DNA of 64,000 bases from Malus domestica (taxonomy: Eukaryota; Streptophyta; Magnoliopsida; Rosales; Rosaceae), in NCBI RefSeq assembly GCF_042453785.1, contig NC_091671.1:9246001-9310000 (forward strand), read 5' to 3'. The notes under the pieces were generated by a model. That model was not told the DNA's origin. It saw only the letters and a program-made list of their open reading frames with translations, and did not search any database. Of the stretch, positions 1 to 11,809 are shown one piece after another (the first letter of the stretch is position 1; each line of letters opens with the position of its first letter). The translations under genes were made by a program, and so were the position numbers.

Positions 1-1114
1 TGAACCAGATCTGAGAGTGAATGGAACTTCGGATCATTAAGAGACCGAAAATGACTTGCATATCTATTGAAGGATACATTATAATACCATATCTATTAAT
101 GGAAAGGGAAAAACAAAGAGAGTCGGGCAAGATTTCACCTTGTCAGGCAAGGTTAAAACATCTTGCAGTCTCTTCCCTTGGCAGTTTACAAAAAGGATTG
201 AGTACTAAAGGGGATGACTAGAAATGAGTTTACATATGAAAGATCGATACTACAACATTTAGGGAAAAGGTAGCAGAGCTTTTACATAGACAAAAGATGT
301 CTTTCTAAGGAAGTCTAAGGCTAAAAGGGTGCAGAGTCTGGACAAAGCACGACTTTCTGGGTATTTGCTTGGCGGAGAGACAAGTTGTATGTTTGTTTGT
401 TTGATTGGTTGAGTGTCCTTGTTTCTGGACCCTCTTCCTCCTTTTATAGACGAATTAGCCCAGCTGTGTTGTTTATGTTCTTGCCCGAAAGCAACTGAAG
501 GGTAGTGAGTCACTGACCTTTTAACTTGTTTGCCATCCAAAAAGACTTGCATTGTTAAGCCCTGAAATTTGAACTAAATGCAAATTCCAATCTTGCATTG
601 TTAAGCTCTGAAATTAGAACAAAAAAACTTGCATGAAATTGAAGTTTTCTCTGATTGAGAACTCCTTTTTCTTCTACTTGAAGTTTTCTCTGATTGATTT
701 CTGAATAATTTAGAAATGGGTATGTTAAATTGTGGGTTACAATTTCAAAACCCATGTAGAGTGTGTGCATTTTTTCTAGTATGAAACTTATTTTTCACAA
801 CCATTAACAAATTGTTTGCACCTTTACGCAATCTCCATTAGAAAAGCCACAAGTTTCTCAACCAAGCAAATTGGCATCATAATGTCCAACGGGTGCAAAT
901 TAGCCTTTTCTCATTTTTTTAATTTTCTTTTGAAAAACACCAAGGAGCAGGTGCAGCTAGCACCATTACTATGTCTGTCCAAACATCAAATGCCCCTTTC
1001 TTTCTTTTTCTTCTGCAAAACGGCCACATAACCCAAACTCTTACTTTCTATAGGAAGCTTGCTAAAGACCAACTACCACGTCAACTAACTGAACTACTTA
1101 TATTATATGAGGTT
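1..1114. other. Intergenic, no gene recognised
   Basis: No convincing coding region. The only structure I see is small local duplication: a stretch of about 29 bases at 546-574 recurs at 593-621 with a few changes, and a second short duplication lies at about 635-700. The rest is AT-rich. Confidence 0.5.
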
Positions 1115-1192
1115 CAAGATGTGGAATATTTCCTGATAATTTGTTATTGGAAAAATGTAATATTCCAAGGTTTGAAAGCTTACCCATGTTAG

Positions 1193-1570
1193 GGGTGGTT
1201 TGGGAGTGAGGTGATTAAAAAAAAAGCACCCATGAAAAAAAGTTGTGAGGGTTTTAGGCGTTTGGTAAACTGAAAAAAAATGGCTTATTTTGGAAGCTGT
1301 TGTGAGAATAAGCTGAAATTAAAGGAAAAAGCTGAAGCTGCTATTTGTAGCTTTGGAAAACTGGCTTTTTTTCAAAGCACATGAAGCTACATTGCTTCTT
1401 TAATGAAAAGACCCACTATCAGACTGCTTTTTTTTTTTTTCTAAAAGCACTTTTACAAAAAAATTTACCAAACACTCTGCTGATTTATTTCACAGCCGCT
1501 TATTCTCACAGCACAGCCGCTTATTCTCACAACAGTTTTTTTTCAAAGCACATCAATACCAAACCAGCCC
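1193..1570. mobile_element. MITE inside the LRR-RLK pseudogene
   Basis: Comparison with the paralogous sequence near 42090-42110 shows about 380 extra bases here. The insert ends in imperfect terminal inverted repeats (GGGTGGTTTGG on the left, reverse complement GGGCTGGTTTGG on the right). Internally it carries complementary blocks rich in AAAGCAC and AGAATAAGC, including a 19-bp direct duplication near 1495-1535, so it could fold back. The flanks share only AG, so target duplication length and superfamily are undecided. Confidence 0.7.
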
Positions 1571-2378
1571 AGGGGATGTTACCTGTGAAGCTATTATCCC
1601 CCCAAAGCAATGATTCCAAGCTCACCAGATTCCCTATCCCAGATGGGATGCTTCCATATATTTGGTTACGCTAAACCCAAAACCATTCAAGTTTGGTCGA
1701 GAGATTGGATATTGACATGGGCAATGTCCCTCCAAAATTGTTGTCGTTAATAATCAACCACTGTAACTGGGTGGCATTGGTCAAGTCCGAGAGAAAACTT
1801 AAGTCACCATCTTTACCGCTTCCAATATTATTATATTTAACGTTGAACCGCAGGAGGTTGTGAAGCTTTTGGAGATTCGGTACCTGTCCGATTAGGTTGT
1901 TTTTCCCAACCTCAAATAACCACACACTTGTGATATTGGATATTGAGGGAGGTATGGACCCAGTAAGTTGGTTTGAGAAGACGCTGAAGAATTCGAGATC
2001 AGGAAGACTTTTGCCAATATCTGATGGAATACTCCCTTGAATTTGGTTAAATGCCACGTAAAATTTAACAAGAGAAGAGAGGTTATAAATGGAGGAAGGG
2101 ATGCTACCAGACAACTGATTTAACCCCAATCCCAAGAAGGTTAATTTTTTCAATTGGCCAAGAGAACTTGGGATGTTTCCCATCAAGTTATTACTAAAAA
2201 GACCTAGTGACCGGAGAGACGAAAGGTTCCCAAAGGAAGGAGGGACCTGTCCCGTTACATTATTATAATTTAATGAAAAACGTTGCAGCTTCGACAGTGA
2301 TCCAATTTCTAAAGGAATTTTACCCACCAACTTGTTGCGAGTGAAATTCACAAGGATAAGGTTGAAGCAATATGATAT

Positions 2379-2611
2379 TGTTGGAAGAATGCATGCAAGT
2401 CATATTTTGTGTTAAAATGCATGCATGAAATAAACATGTTGGATGACTAGTGAAGTTAGGCTAGTCAACATTCTTTGTGTAAATTAGGCAAGTTAGGCAA
2501 GTTAGGAAATTAGGTAAGTTAGGCAAGTTAGGCTTATGTCTACTTTCTTTTCCTATATATATGTTTCATTTGTAATTGTTTCTTCATGAAATACACATCA
2601 AAAATTATACA
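2379..2611 (+). repeat. 5' LTR of the copia element
   Basis: A 233-bp repeat beginning TGTTGGAAGAATGCATGC and ending ACA. Near its middle it carries an array of a 9-bp GGCAAGTTA-like unit. The TATATATATG stretch near 2555-2565 may be the TATA region of the LTR promoter. The primer-binding site TGGTATCAGAGCAGG starts immediately after, at 2612. Confidence 0.95.
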
Positions 2612-5600
2612 TGGTATCAGAGCAGGTTCATTTGTAACCTGTCTCTGCCATTCTTGCTGCTGCAATTTTTTCTTTCTTTCAAAGTCTAAGTCATGACTGA
2701 AGAAAGTTCTGTGAACCATGATGAGGAAACCCGGCACAATCTCTCTCCAAACTTCTCAGACGTTGAGGTTAACACCAATCAACGTTTGTGTTCAGTTCTC
2801 TTGAACGAGTTCAATTATCTTCCTTGGTCCCGAGCTGTTTCACTAGCTCTCGGAGGCAAAGGGAAGTTAGGGTTTGTAAATGGAAGCGTGGAAGCTCCAG
2901 ACAGTTCTTCCTCTACATACAATGCATGGCTCTGCAAAGATCAACTTGTCATGTCATTGCTGCTCAACACCATGGAGAAACATGTTGCTGAAATTTTTAG
3001 CTACTCTAATTCGGCACATGATCTTTGGAAAGCTTTGCAGGATATGTATGGAAATCAAAACAACTATGCACGGGTCTTCCAATTAAAGAAGGACATTGCC
3101 AGTGCTCAACAAGAAGGGAAAGCATTTGTTCAACACCTTGGGAGCCTCAAAGCCATGTGGAATGAGTTGGATGTATATCTCCCTCATACCACAGATCCTA
3201 CCATTCTCCTAAAACGAGCTGAGGAAGACAAAATTTATCAGCTGTTAGGGAGTTTGAGCTCTGAGTACGAGGACCTAAGGAGTCACATCTTGATGAGTCA
3301 AGACCTGCCTACCTTCAACAATGTTTGTGCAACTATCCAACGAGAAGAAGCAAGGAAGAAGGTTATGAATGTTGATCACAATCCTAGATTAACGGAGACT
3401 CGGGCATATGCATCAAAGTACAAGAACTCAGAAGCCAAGGTATACAAGGGAAGAAACACACATCTAAAATGCAAATATTGCAATGGTGTTGGTCATGAGG
3501 AAGACAAGTGTTGGGAACTTCATCCTGAACTCAAGCCTAAGTTCAGCAAAGATGGAAGGATGATACCAAGGTCCTCACAACAATTTCAACCTCATTTCAA
3601 GGCACAACTTGCTAATGCTCACACTCCTACTATCTCACAAGGATCCATGGAGTTCACTGCCAATCCATTGTCATTGATCAATGAATTTGCAGCTTACCTA
3701 CAAAGTAAGGGGCACGGAGAAGACTCACATGGTCAAGGCAATGAAGAGGGTAGTCACACAGCTATGTTGGGACAATTTGCCGGATTTCTTGCTGGAAATG
3801 AGAAAGTTCCAAAGGGAGAAGCATCAGGTATACTCAAAGCCTTTACTACTGCCCTATTAACTAGTACTGAAATTGATTGTTGGATAATTGATTCAGGTCC
3901 CACAGATCATATGACAAACAAAGTTACAAATTTACATCATTTTAAAAAAATTTCAAGCCCCTCACATGTGTCTGTTGCAAATGGAAAAAATGTCTTAGTT
4001 TTGGGAAAAGGAGAAATAAACTTACTCTCTCAAAAAACACCTTCCACTGCCCTATATGTACCAACCTTTCCCTTCCAACTTTTGTCAATTGGAAAGATCA
4101 CCAACACCCTAAACTGCCGTGCTATTTTCTCACCAAATAAAGTAATGTTTCAGGATGTTCTCACCATGAAGATGATTGGTGAAGGGGTCTTCATAAATGG
4201 ACTTTACTACCTATGCAAGAATGCATGTTTCACTCAGGCTCTTCAAGCTCAATCGAAGTCCATAGATGAAAACCAACTTTGGCATAGGAGATTAGCTCAC
4301 CCCTCTGAACTTGTCTTGTCGAAACTGTTTCCAAATTTTTGTAACCCCTATCCTACTTGTGATACTTGTCAATTTTCTAAGTTTACTAGGCTACCTTTTG
4401 GTAATTCAATGTCTAGGACAAGTAAACCTTTTGAAATGGTACACACCGATGTATGGGGACCTGCAACTGAATCAATGGAAGGTTTTAAATATTTTGTTCT
4501 ATTTGTTGATGATTTCTCTCGAACAAGTTTTCTATATCTTATGAAATCAAAAAGTGAAGTCCCTACCATTTTCAAAGACTTTCACATGCATGTTAAAACG
4601 CAATTTTAATCAAACATTAAGGTTTTAAGGTCAGATAATGGCACTGAATTTCTATCCAACAACATGCTTCAATACATAAGTTCTCAGGGTATCATACATC
4701 AAACCAGCTGTGTGGGGACTCCCCAACAAAATGGAGTAGCCGAGAGGAAAAATAGAGATCTCTTGGAAAAAACTCGTGCTCTCATGATTCACATGCACGT
4801 TCCAAAGAAATTTTGGTCGTTTGCCATCCTTACTGCCACTTATCTCATCAATCGACTTCCAAGTCGTGTGCTAGGGTTTAAATCTCCCTATGAAGTTCTC
4901 AAGGGGAGGAAAATAGATTTGACACATCTCAAGGTGTTTGGTTGTGTGTGTTTTGTTCACATCCAAACCTTGAACCATGACAAACTAGATGCCAGGGCAA
5001 CCAAGTGTGTGTTTATGGGATACTCGACCACTCAAAATGGATACAAGTGCTTCAATCCAGTCACTAAGAAGTGCACAATTTCAAGAGATGTGAAGTTCGA
5101 AGAAGACTATCCCTATTTTACAAGTCAGAGGGAGGATTTAGTTGACATGTTCCCACTCCCTCAAAACTTTAATTATCCGATGTTGGAAAAGAGATCAGTC
5201 ATTGTAAGTCCAGATTGTGAAGAAGTTCAAACTGACCAAATTACTGCCAGTGAGAGTGAAGACGAGCCCTACTCTGATCCTTCTCCGCCCTCTACAGAGT
5301 CTCAGGTGATTAAAAGAAATCATCCTCGAATCAGAAAACCTCCAGCTAGGTTGCAGGACTATGTTACATATGCCTCACGACATCCAATCAATGAATGTAT
5401 CAGCTTTAGTAAGTTCTCAACATCTCATGCTGCATTTCTCAGTGAAATTGATAAGCACTATGAACCAAGAAGCTTTCAAGAAGCTTCTCTTCTCCCACAA
5501 TGGAACCAAGCCATGAAAGAAGAGATTCGTGCACTGGAAGAGAATTGCACCTGGAGCCTAGTTCAACTACCACCAGGAAAAAAGGCTATTGGAAGTCGTT

Positions 5601-7001
5601 GGATTTACAAGACTAAATTCAAAGCTGATGGATCTATCGAGAGACACAAGGCTAGACTTGTTGCTCGAGGTTTCACCCAAACCTTTGGTGTAGATTATAA
5701 GGAAACATTCGCACCGGTGGCCAAGATGAACTCAGTCAGGGTTTTACTATCAGTTGCAATCAATTGTGGATGGTCACTCTACCAAATGGACGTGAAGAAT
5801 GCTTTCCTTCACGACGAGCTGCAGGAAGAAGTGTATATGCAACCTCCTCCAGGCTATGATGGTATTAAAGGCAACATGGTTTGTAAATTGCACAAGGCAA
5901 TATACGGATTGAAACAATCCCCAAGAGCTTGGTATGCCAAGCTCAGTTCTGTTCTGGAAAAGGCTGGATTCATGCGAAGTAATGCTGATTCTTCGTTATT
6001 TGTAAGAACTGGCACCAGGGGGAAGTTGGTGGTCCTCGTCTATGTTGATGATCTTATCATCACTGGAGATAATACCGTGGAGATTGAGGCACTAAAACTC
6101 TCACTACATCAAGCTTTCGCTATCAAAGTTTTGGGGAGGTTAAAGTATTTTTTGGGGATCGAAATGTCAACATCTTCAAAAGGACTGTTTCTACATCAAC
6201 GGAAATATGTATTGGACCTCCTTCAAGAAGCAAAAATGCTTGACTGCAAGCCTGCTATCACTCCCGTTGATTGTAAACTGAAGCTCAACATAGATGGAGA
6301 AGCCATGCATGATGTAAGCTACTATCAACGATTAGTAGGCAAGCTCATATACCTCACTATCACTCGTCCATATATCACATATGCAGTGAGCTTGGCTAGT
6401 CAGTTCATGCACTCTCCCACTGTTGATCACCTTAACCTTGTTAAGAGAATCCTTCGTTATCTTAAGGGTTCAATTGGGCAAGGAATTACAATGCATAACA
6501 ATCAGTCCACTGTCATTAGTGGCTACACAGATGCAGACTGGGCAGGCAATGCAATTGATAGGAAATCAATCACAGGCTATTGTACATTTGTTGGTGGAAA
6601 CCTTGTCACATGGAAGAGTAAGAAGCAACAGGTAATTGCTCGTTCCAGCGCAGAGGCTGAGTATCGAGCTATGGCAGCCACTGCGTGTGAACTCATTTGG
6701 CTTAAAGGGCTTCTTTCAGACTTAGGGTTTCCTAGTTCTACTCCTATGACGCTTATGTGTGATAATCAAGCAGCCATGCACATTGCTGCCAATCTTGTGT
6801 TCCATGAAAGAACCAAACATATTGAACTGGATTGTCATTTCATCAGAGCTCAAGTTCAAACGCAAATCATCCGGACCATGTTCACACGAAGCCATGATCA
6901 ACTAGCAGATCTTTTTACAAAGGCACTAGCATCATCTCAGTTTCATCGGTTATTGGGCAAGCTTGGCTCAGTGAATCCCCTCGATCCAGCTTGAGGGGGA
7001 G

Positions 7002-7243
7002 TGTTGGAAGAATGCATGCAAATCATATCTTGTGTTAAAATGCATGCATGAAATAAACATGTTGGATGACTAGTGAAGTTAGGCTAGTCAACATTCTTTG
7101 TGTAAATTAGGCAAGTTAGGCAAGTTAGGAAATTAGGCAAGTTAGGCAAGTTAGGCAAGTTAGGCTTATGTCTACTTTATTTTCCTATATATATGTTTCA
7201 TTTGTAATTGTTTCTTCATGAAATACACATAAAAAATTCTACA
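7002..7243 (+). repeat. 3' LTR of the copia element
   Basis: A 242-bp repeat matching the 5' LTR at about 97%. The 9-bp length difference is one extra copy of the internal GGCAAGTTA-like unit. The polypurine tract TTGAGGGGGAG (6991-7001) sits directly before it, and the GATAT target duplication follows at 7244. Confidence 0.95.
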
Positions 7244-7739
7244 GATATATTGTGTGGAATACTGCCACTAAACGAGTTAACGTCTAATTGCAATACCTGC
7301 AACCTACGTAAATTCCCAATTTGGGGAGGAATTTCATGACTGAAGCTGTTATTTCGCAGCCGCAGCTCCCTTAGAAAACTCAAATTTCCTATGTTTGGAG
7401 ATAGTTTCCCTACCAGATTTTGAGATTGCAAGTCCAGGTTAGTGACCCTTTGGCAATGTCGTTGACTGCACGTTACACCATGCCACATGCAAAAGTGCGT
7501 GGATTCGTTCCAAGAGCTCATCACGTTGTAATTATGGAGATCTTGCTTTATTTGAGTTTTGATGGCAAGCAGCACCAGCCTATCTGTGGCATTCCCTCCG
7601 AGTCCCAATCGCAGGGAGCTCCAACAACGAATGACCACTGCACTGAAAAGCAAGTATATTAAGATCAATTTCAAAACCAAAACCCCCATTCCTGATCTGC
7701 TCAACTATATAACTAGAGAGATAAGCAGATGCAATTTAT

Positions 7740-8240
7740 AGAAGAATAGCATCATAGGAGGAACTTACACCACAGTTTCTGGTTCTTGAAAATTCAAACA
7801 TGAGAGGGAAAAAGTCCAAGTAAATGATAACCACTTTGACTGCTTTTTTAGAAGACTTCACTAGCTTACTTCCACTACTGGGAACTACTATTGGGCACTT
7901 TCAGTGAAAAGCAAGGACCAAGATGATTAATGCACCTTATTATCCCAGAAGTTGAGTGGAAACAATTTGGCAGCCATCCATAATATCATTATCATGCGCT
8001 GTGATTCGGATTGAAATTTCACAACCATAACCCCCATTTCTGATCTGGTTAACTAAATAATTAGAGAGAGAAGCAGAAAGAAATAGAGAGATAGGTGTTG
8101 AGTTGTGAATTTGGTGAGTTCCATTTATTACATGACAAGGAAATTTATAGAAGGATAGGATCATAGGAGGAACTTACACAACAGTTTCTGGTTCTTGAAA
8201 TTTCAAATATGAGAAGGAACAAGTCCAAGTAAATGATAAC
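7740..8240. repeat. Duplicated LRR-RLK upstream region
   Basis: This block matches 39430-39690 and 43440-43940. All three share AGGAGGAACTTACAC, the phrase TTTCTGGTTCTTGAAA and a purine-rich AGAGAGAGAAGCAGAAAG segment, and each lies 5' of an LRR-RLK start. Within the block the motif set occurs twice, so the upstream region was itself tandemly duplicated. It probably holds promoter and 5' leader sequence. Confidence 0.7.
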
Positions 8241-8261
8241 CACTTTGGCTTGTGAGATCAA

Positions 8262-8685
8262 GTTGTCTTAATTTTTGAACTTCATGGGGGCTCAAGTCTC
8301 TAGCAAGAGAATTCCAAAACTGTAGACGTATCCAGTTATTAACACCTCACTTCCCAAATATTGTTAGCAAATTGAGAACAAAATAGTTGAATTATGCAAA
8401 AGTTTAAAAGAAAAAAAAAGATATTGTGGAGAGGATGTGAATATTTACCTAAAACCACATAACCAATCCTACCTGTTATTCTGGCGGAACTTGTCTGATT
8501 TGTTGAAGCTTTTATACTATTCAGTTGTGAGAGAAACCTTGTTGATCAAAGTCAGAAACATGTCTAGTACTCAACTTGTTGTACAAAAGAACAGTACTTG
8601 GCTTCAGATCACAATAAACTATTGGTGTTTCACAGTGATTATGAAGATAATCGACTAATCAAGAGCACAAGCAACATCAATGACA
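8262..8685 (-). pseudogene. Decayed LRR-RLK kinase-domain fragment
   Basis: In reverse complement this aligns to the kinase exons of the 40148-43344 gene: the segment around the HCDLKPSN loop, the activation segment, the intron and the start of the last exon. It is close to the equally decayed copy at 44370-44800, sharing the region CACAGTGATTATGAAGATAA and the intron. Stops and small indels in all frames exclude a product. Confidence 0.75.
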
Positions 8686-8800
8686 AGTAGAAGCCGCTAT
8701 CAACAAAGTGATCAATTAGTATTTCACAGAGAATAGCGATAACACAATGCCTTCTCCAAACCATTCTGATGAGAAACAAGCAGATACTGAGGATTCTCTT
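8686..8800 (-). pseudogene. Fragment copied from the rhomboid-like locus
   Basis: Nearly identical to 46590-46700 (shared run GATCAATTAGTATT followed by CACAGAGAATAGCG), which lies between two exons of the rhomboid pseudogene and so is probably intron. It directly follows the kinase fragment. In the 44-47 kb locus the same two pieces are about 1.8 kb apart, so this is a deleted copy of that arrangement. Confidence 0.65.
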
Positions 8801-9045
8801 CAGACCTTTCAGTTTGGATCCGGTTTTGACCTTTGATCTAGGTCCTGCGGGCTGCACTCAAGTTCGGTATCGAACAAGAACACAAATCTACCCCCCAAAC
8901 AGAAAATAATATTGGGCTGAAAAGCCTCAACGCACACTTGACCCGGCCCAGCCCAACATCACCTACCCCTGTCTCGTTAAACATATACAATCAGTGAAAC
9001 CGGTTCTATTCAGTTCCCAGCCCAGCACACAGACAGACCGCCCAA

Positions 9046-11809
9046 ATGTCATTCCCCGAATCGTCGGGTCGAAATCTGCACCGGGATCGACGCCCGAACT
9101 TTTCCGACCACCGCGCCGGAACCCTACACTCCGATTTACCCCCTGATCCTCTCCTCCGATCGGGCTCCTTCATTGACGCCACCACCACCACCACCTCCAA
9201 TGGCCGAACCCCAAACCAAACCAAAAAGCCCCACAAGGCGCCTCAGCAGCCGAACCGTTCGGATCCCGGGACGGGCCCGGATAGCACGGAGGGAGGGGCT
9301 GGGCGGGTCAAGCGAAAAGCGTTTACTGATTCTATGGAGAGCTGGTTGCCGCAGGGCTGGTCCGTGCAGGAGAAAGTTCGGAGCTCTGGTGCAACAGCTG
9401 GAAGTACAGATAGGGTAAGTTTCTTGGTTTCAAAAATGCTTGTTATCTATTCAATGAGCTCAAAATTTGGAAATTTTGATTTGTAATATTTTAAGTTAAT
9501 TGTGTGTTGGTTTGATGTTGATTAATGCTGGTTTGATGACTCTGTGAAAAGAAAATGGCGAAAGATTTTCGATTAGATTCTCTGTTTATTATTTTGAATG
9601 GAAATTAGATTTTGTGTTTAAACCTTAAACCCATTAAAAATCAAGAATTTAATACTTGGTGTTGGGCAAAGAAATAAGTAAAAGGGCTTCAGTTTTGGGT
9701 GAAATGTTTGGTATTTATGGTTTAGATATTGTGTTTTTATAGGAGTTGGTATTTAAGTTTTGTATTAGGTAACTAATTAGCTTTGATTTCATCCTATCTT
9801 GCCCCCCCCCCCCGGATGTTATACAGTTATAATTATGAAGTGTATTTTGCTTCTTTAATTGGCGTTGGGGACAAAAATGTGTCTGTTTGTCAAATGTGCT
9901 TCAGCGTATACATGCGTATTTTGCATCTTTAATTGGCGTTAGGGAGGAAAATTTTCGTATCGGTTTTCTTTGGTGTCATTCTCTAAAGTCAGAGGTTGTA
10001 TTATCCTATATTTGGTATGATTATGTGACGTTTTGGACTTTGCATTGCCAAGAATGTGCTTTCTGGATATTGATTTCTGGGTTGCATAAATGACATTATG
10101 GGTTATCGCAAAAGAAATTCTGTTCTCTGTTATTATGTGATGTTTGCACTTTGCACCGCCAAGAATGTGCTTTCTGGATAGTCACGAGGACCTATTGGTT
10201 CAAGCTGTGTTTAGCATTTTTGGTACATTTACAACTTTCGCAATGCGATTGCCAGTCTGTTCACAAGGCTTGTTTCAATCAGTCCCCGTGGCTTTGTATG
10301 GTAGCGTAATGAATGAAAAAAAAATGATACAGTGCTGTATAGAAGGGCCCGTACATTCTATTGAATACATTGTTTTACTAGTTAATTACTCTTTCTATAT
10401 AGTTTGGTATGAATCTTTTTTGTGTATCATAAGGATCAGGTCTTAGTCATTAATTAGCTGACATTATCAATCAAACAGTGTTTTTTACCCAACGTGTTCT
10501 GATGCCATTTAGTCATTGATAAGTTTATCCAGTAACCACTACCCAGAAAAGCCACATCAATTTTTACCCTTCTGAGATTTGTATATCTAAGAAGTGGCTT
10601 ACAGTTCCTTCCAGAAACAAATATATAGTAAAAGGAGGGAAGATAATATGACGCTAGTGTAACAGAAAAAGTTTTACACCACTTATTAACTGTTTTAGGA
10701 TTTTTTTTTTTTTTTTTTTGCAATGGCATAAGAACTTGCACTTAGTTGCAGATGGCATAAGATGCTTGTCCTTGTTGCAGTGTTTTAAAAAACTAGTTTT
10801 AAGACTCGCTTAGGCGGTTTGGCTGTAAAGAAAACGCCTCTAGCCAATGGGAATGGGCCATAGACTAGCCTAAATGCCTAGGCTATCGCTTCATGCGTGT
10901 AGGCTATCGCCTCAGGCACCTAGGCGACCTGGGCGTTTGAATTTAAAAATAAAAATAAAAAAATAGCCCAAACCCAAAACGACGTCGTTTTGGGCAGGGT
11001 TTTTATAAAATTCATGCTAATTTTCTGTTTCTAACTTAGTTTCTATTAGTTTATTATGACTTTATAATGTCAGTTAGAGAAAAAATAATAATAATAATCA
11101 AATATTTGATTACTTGGGGCTATCGCCTGGGCGAGGCTATCCATGAGGATATCGCCTAGGCATTTAGGTACTGTGAGGCGATCGCCTAGGCGAGGCTATC
11201 CATGGAACGCCTTGGCTTCGCTTTCGCCTTTTAAAACATTGCTTTGTTGTTGCTTGTTGTTCTTTTATTCCTTTGGTAGTTCCATTTTAGACAAATTAAA
11301 TGCTACAGAAATATAAAAATATCAGAGATTGCTTTCCAGAAATCAAGTCTGAGCAAGATTTAAATCATCTGTTGCAGTATTACATTGATCCAGTCTCAGG
11401 TCGCCGGTTTCGGTCAAAGATAGAAGTTCTTCGCTTTCTGGAAACGGGAACGGCTAAAAAGGCAAAAACAGAGAACGCTAGCGTTGACAAAACAGTGAGT
11501 CAGAATTGATTTTGCTGAAAGCGGTAACCTTTCTCCGTTTTATTTTTCTTAACCCTAATTTCCAATTTCCGGCTACCTTATTTTTGGCAGTCTGTTGAGG
11601 GTTCTGGAAGCCAAAAAAAGAAGTCTAGCACAAAACCGAAAACTTCTGCGTTGAACTTTGATTATGACAATGTGCCCGAGAAGGTGGAATGGGTTCTTAC
11701 AGCCTCTTCCGGAGAGTCCTGGACACCCTTTATTGATAACAAAAAGGTCCCTGAATCTACTTCAAAAGAATGGGCTGCTGCATTCGCATTAGTTCCATCC
11801 AAAAAATAG
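9046..11809 (+). CDS. Methyl-CpG-binding domain protein, MBD5/MBD6-like (234 aa, three exons)
   Basis: Exons: 9046-9414 (donor GTAAGT), 11378-11494 (acceptor TTGCAG, donor GTGAGT) and 11591-11809, ending in TAG. Both introns are phase 0. The product has a low-complexity N-terminus rich in Arg, Pro and Thr (residues 1-100). The MBD fold follows at about 105-165: WLPQGWSVQEKVRSSGATAG, then the DNA-contacting YYIDPVSGRRFRSK and the helix EVLRFLETGT. The C-terminal segment FDYDNVPEKVEWVLT...WTPFIDNKKVPES is characteristic of Arabidopsis MBD5/6, nuclear proteins that bind methylated CG in heterochromatin and rDNA. Length is close to the family (about 225 aa). Exon 1 is GC-rich with many CpGs. A longer exon-2 start is possible because the frame stays open from 11300, but only the TTGCAG acceptor at 11377 keeps the MBD contiguous. 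Intron 1 carries a hAT MITE. Confidence 0.93.
10778..11241. mobile_element. Non-autonomous hAT MITE in intron 1 of the MBD gene
   Basis: A 464-bp insert with inverted termini (CAGTGTTTTAAAA at the left, TTTTAAAACATTG at the right) flanked by an 8-bp duplication with one mismatch (CCTTGTTG at 10770-10777, CTTTGTTG at 11242-11249). The 8-bp duplication and the CA(G/A)TG end indicate hAT. The inside is built of repeated GCCTAGGCG-type palindromic words and has no ORF. Confidence 0.85.

Larger units (their letters stand above)
2379..7243 (+). mobile_element. Ty1/copia LTR retrotransposon, nearly whole
   Basis: A 4865-bp element flanked by the 5-bp target duplication GATAT (2374-2378 and 7244-7248), inserted antisense to the LRR-RLK pseudogene. 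Both LTRs start TGTTGG and end ACA. A primer-binding site complementary to initiator Met-tRNA follows the left LTR, and a polypurine tract precedes the right LTR. In order, the internal region holds gag with a CCHC zinc knuckle (about 2.7-3.55 kb), protease (about 3.85-4.0 kb), integrase with its HHCC region and core (about 4.25-5.1 kb), reverse transcriptase with YVDDLIITG (about 5.5-6.3 kb) and RNase H (about 6.5-6.9 kb). Integrase before reverse transcriptase places it in copia rather than gypsy; I do not assign a clade. The LTRs are about 97% identical, which implies an insertion on the order of one to a few million years old. The coding region looks close to whole, with about one break, and is best treated as a young fossil. 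Confidence 0.95.
1115..7704 (-). pseudogene. LRR receptor-like kinase (class XII) pseudogene, split by two insertions and lacking its 3' half
   Basis: On the minus strand, 7704-7244 encodes a signal peptide, the LRRNT motif CMWHGVTC and the first leucine-rich repeats ([18 protein letters not shown]). The same gene resumes at 2378-1571 with further LRRs ([30 protein letters not shown]) and at 1190-1115 with part of one more repeat. It aligns piece by piece with the intact paralogue at 40148-43344. A copia retrotransposon (2379-7243) interrupts repeat 3 or 4, and a MITE (1193-1570) interrupts a later one. Everything past roughly the fifteenth LRR (remaining repeats, transmembrane helix, kinase) is absent at 1115, where unrelated sequence begins. 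The homologous start is probably the ATG at 7689, because the paralogues begin MGVLV; the in-frame ATG at 7704 adds five residues. It cannot make a functional receptor. Confidence 0.9.
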
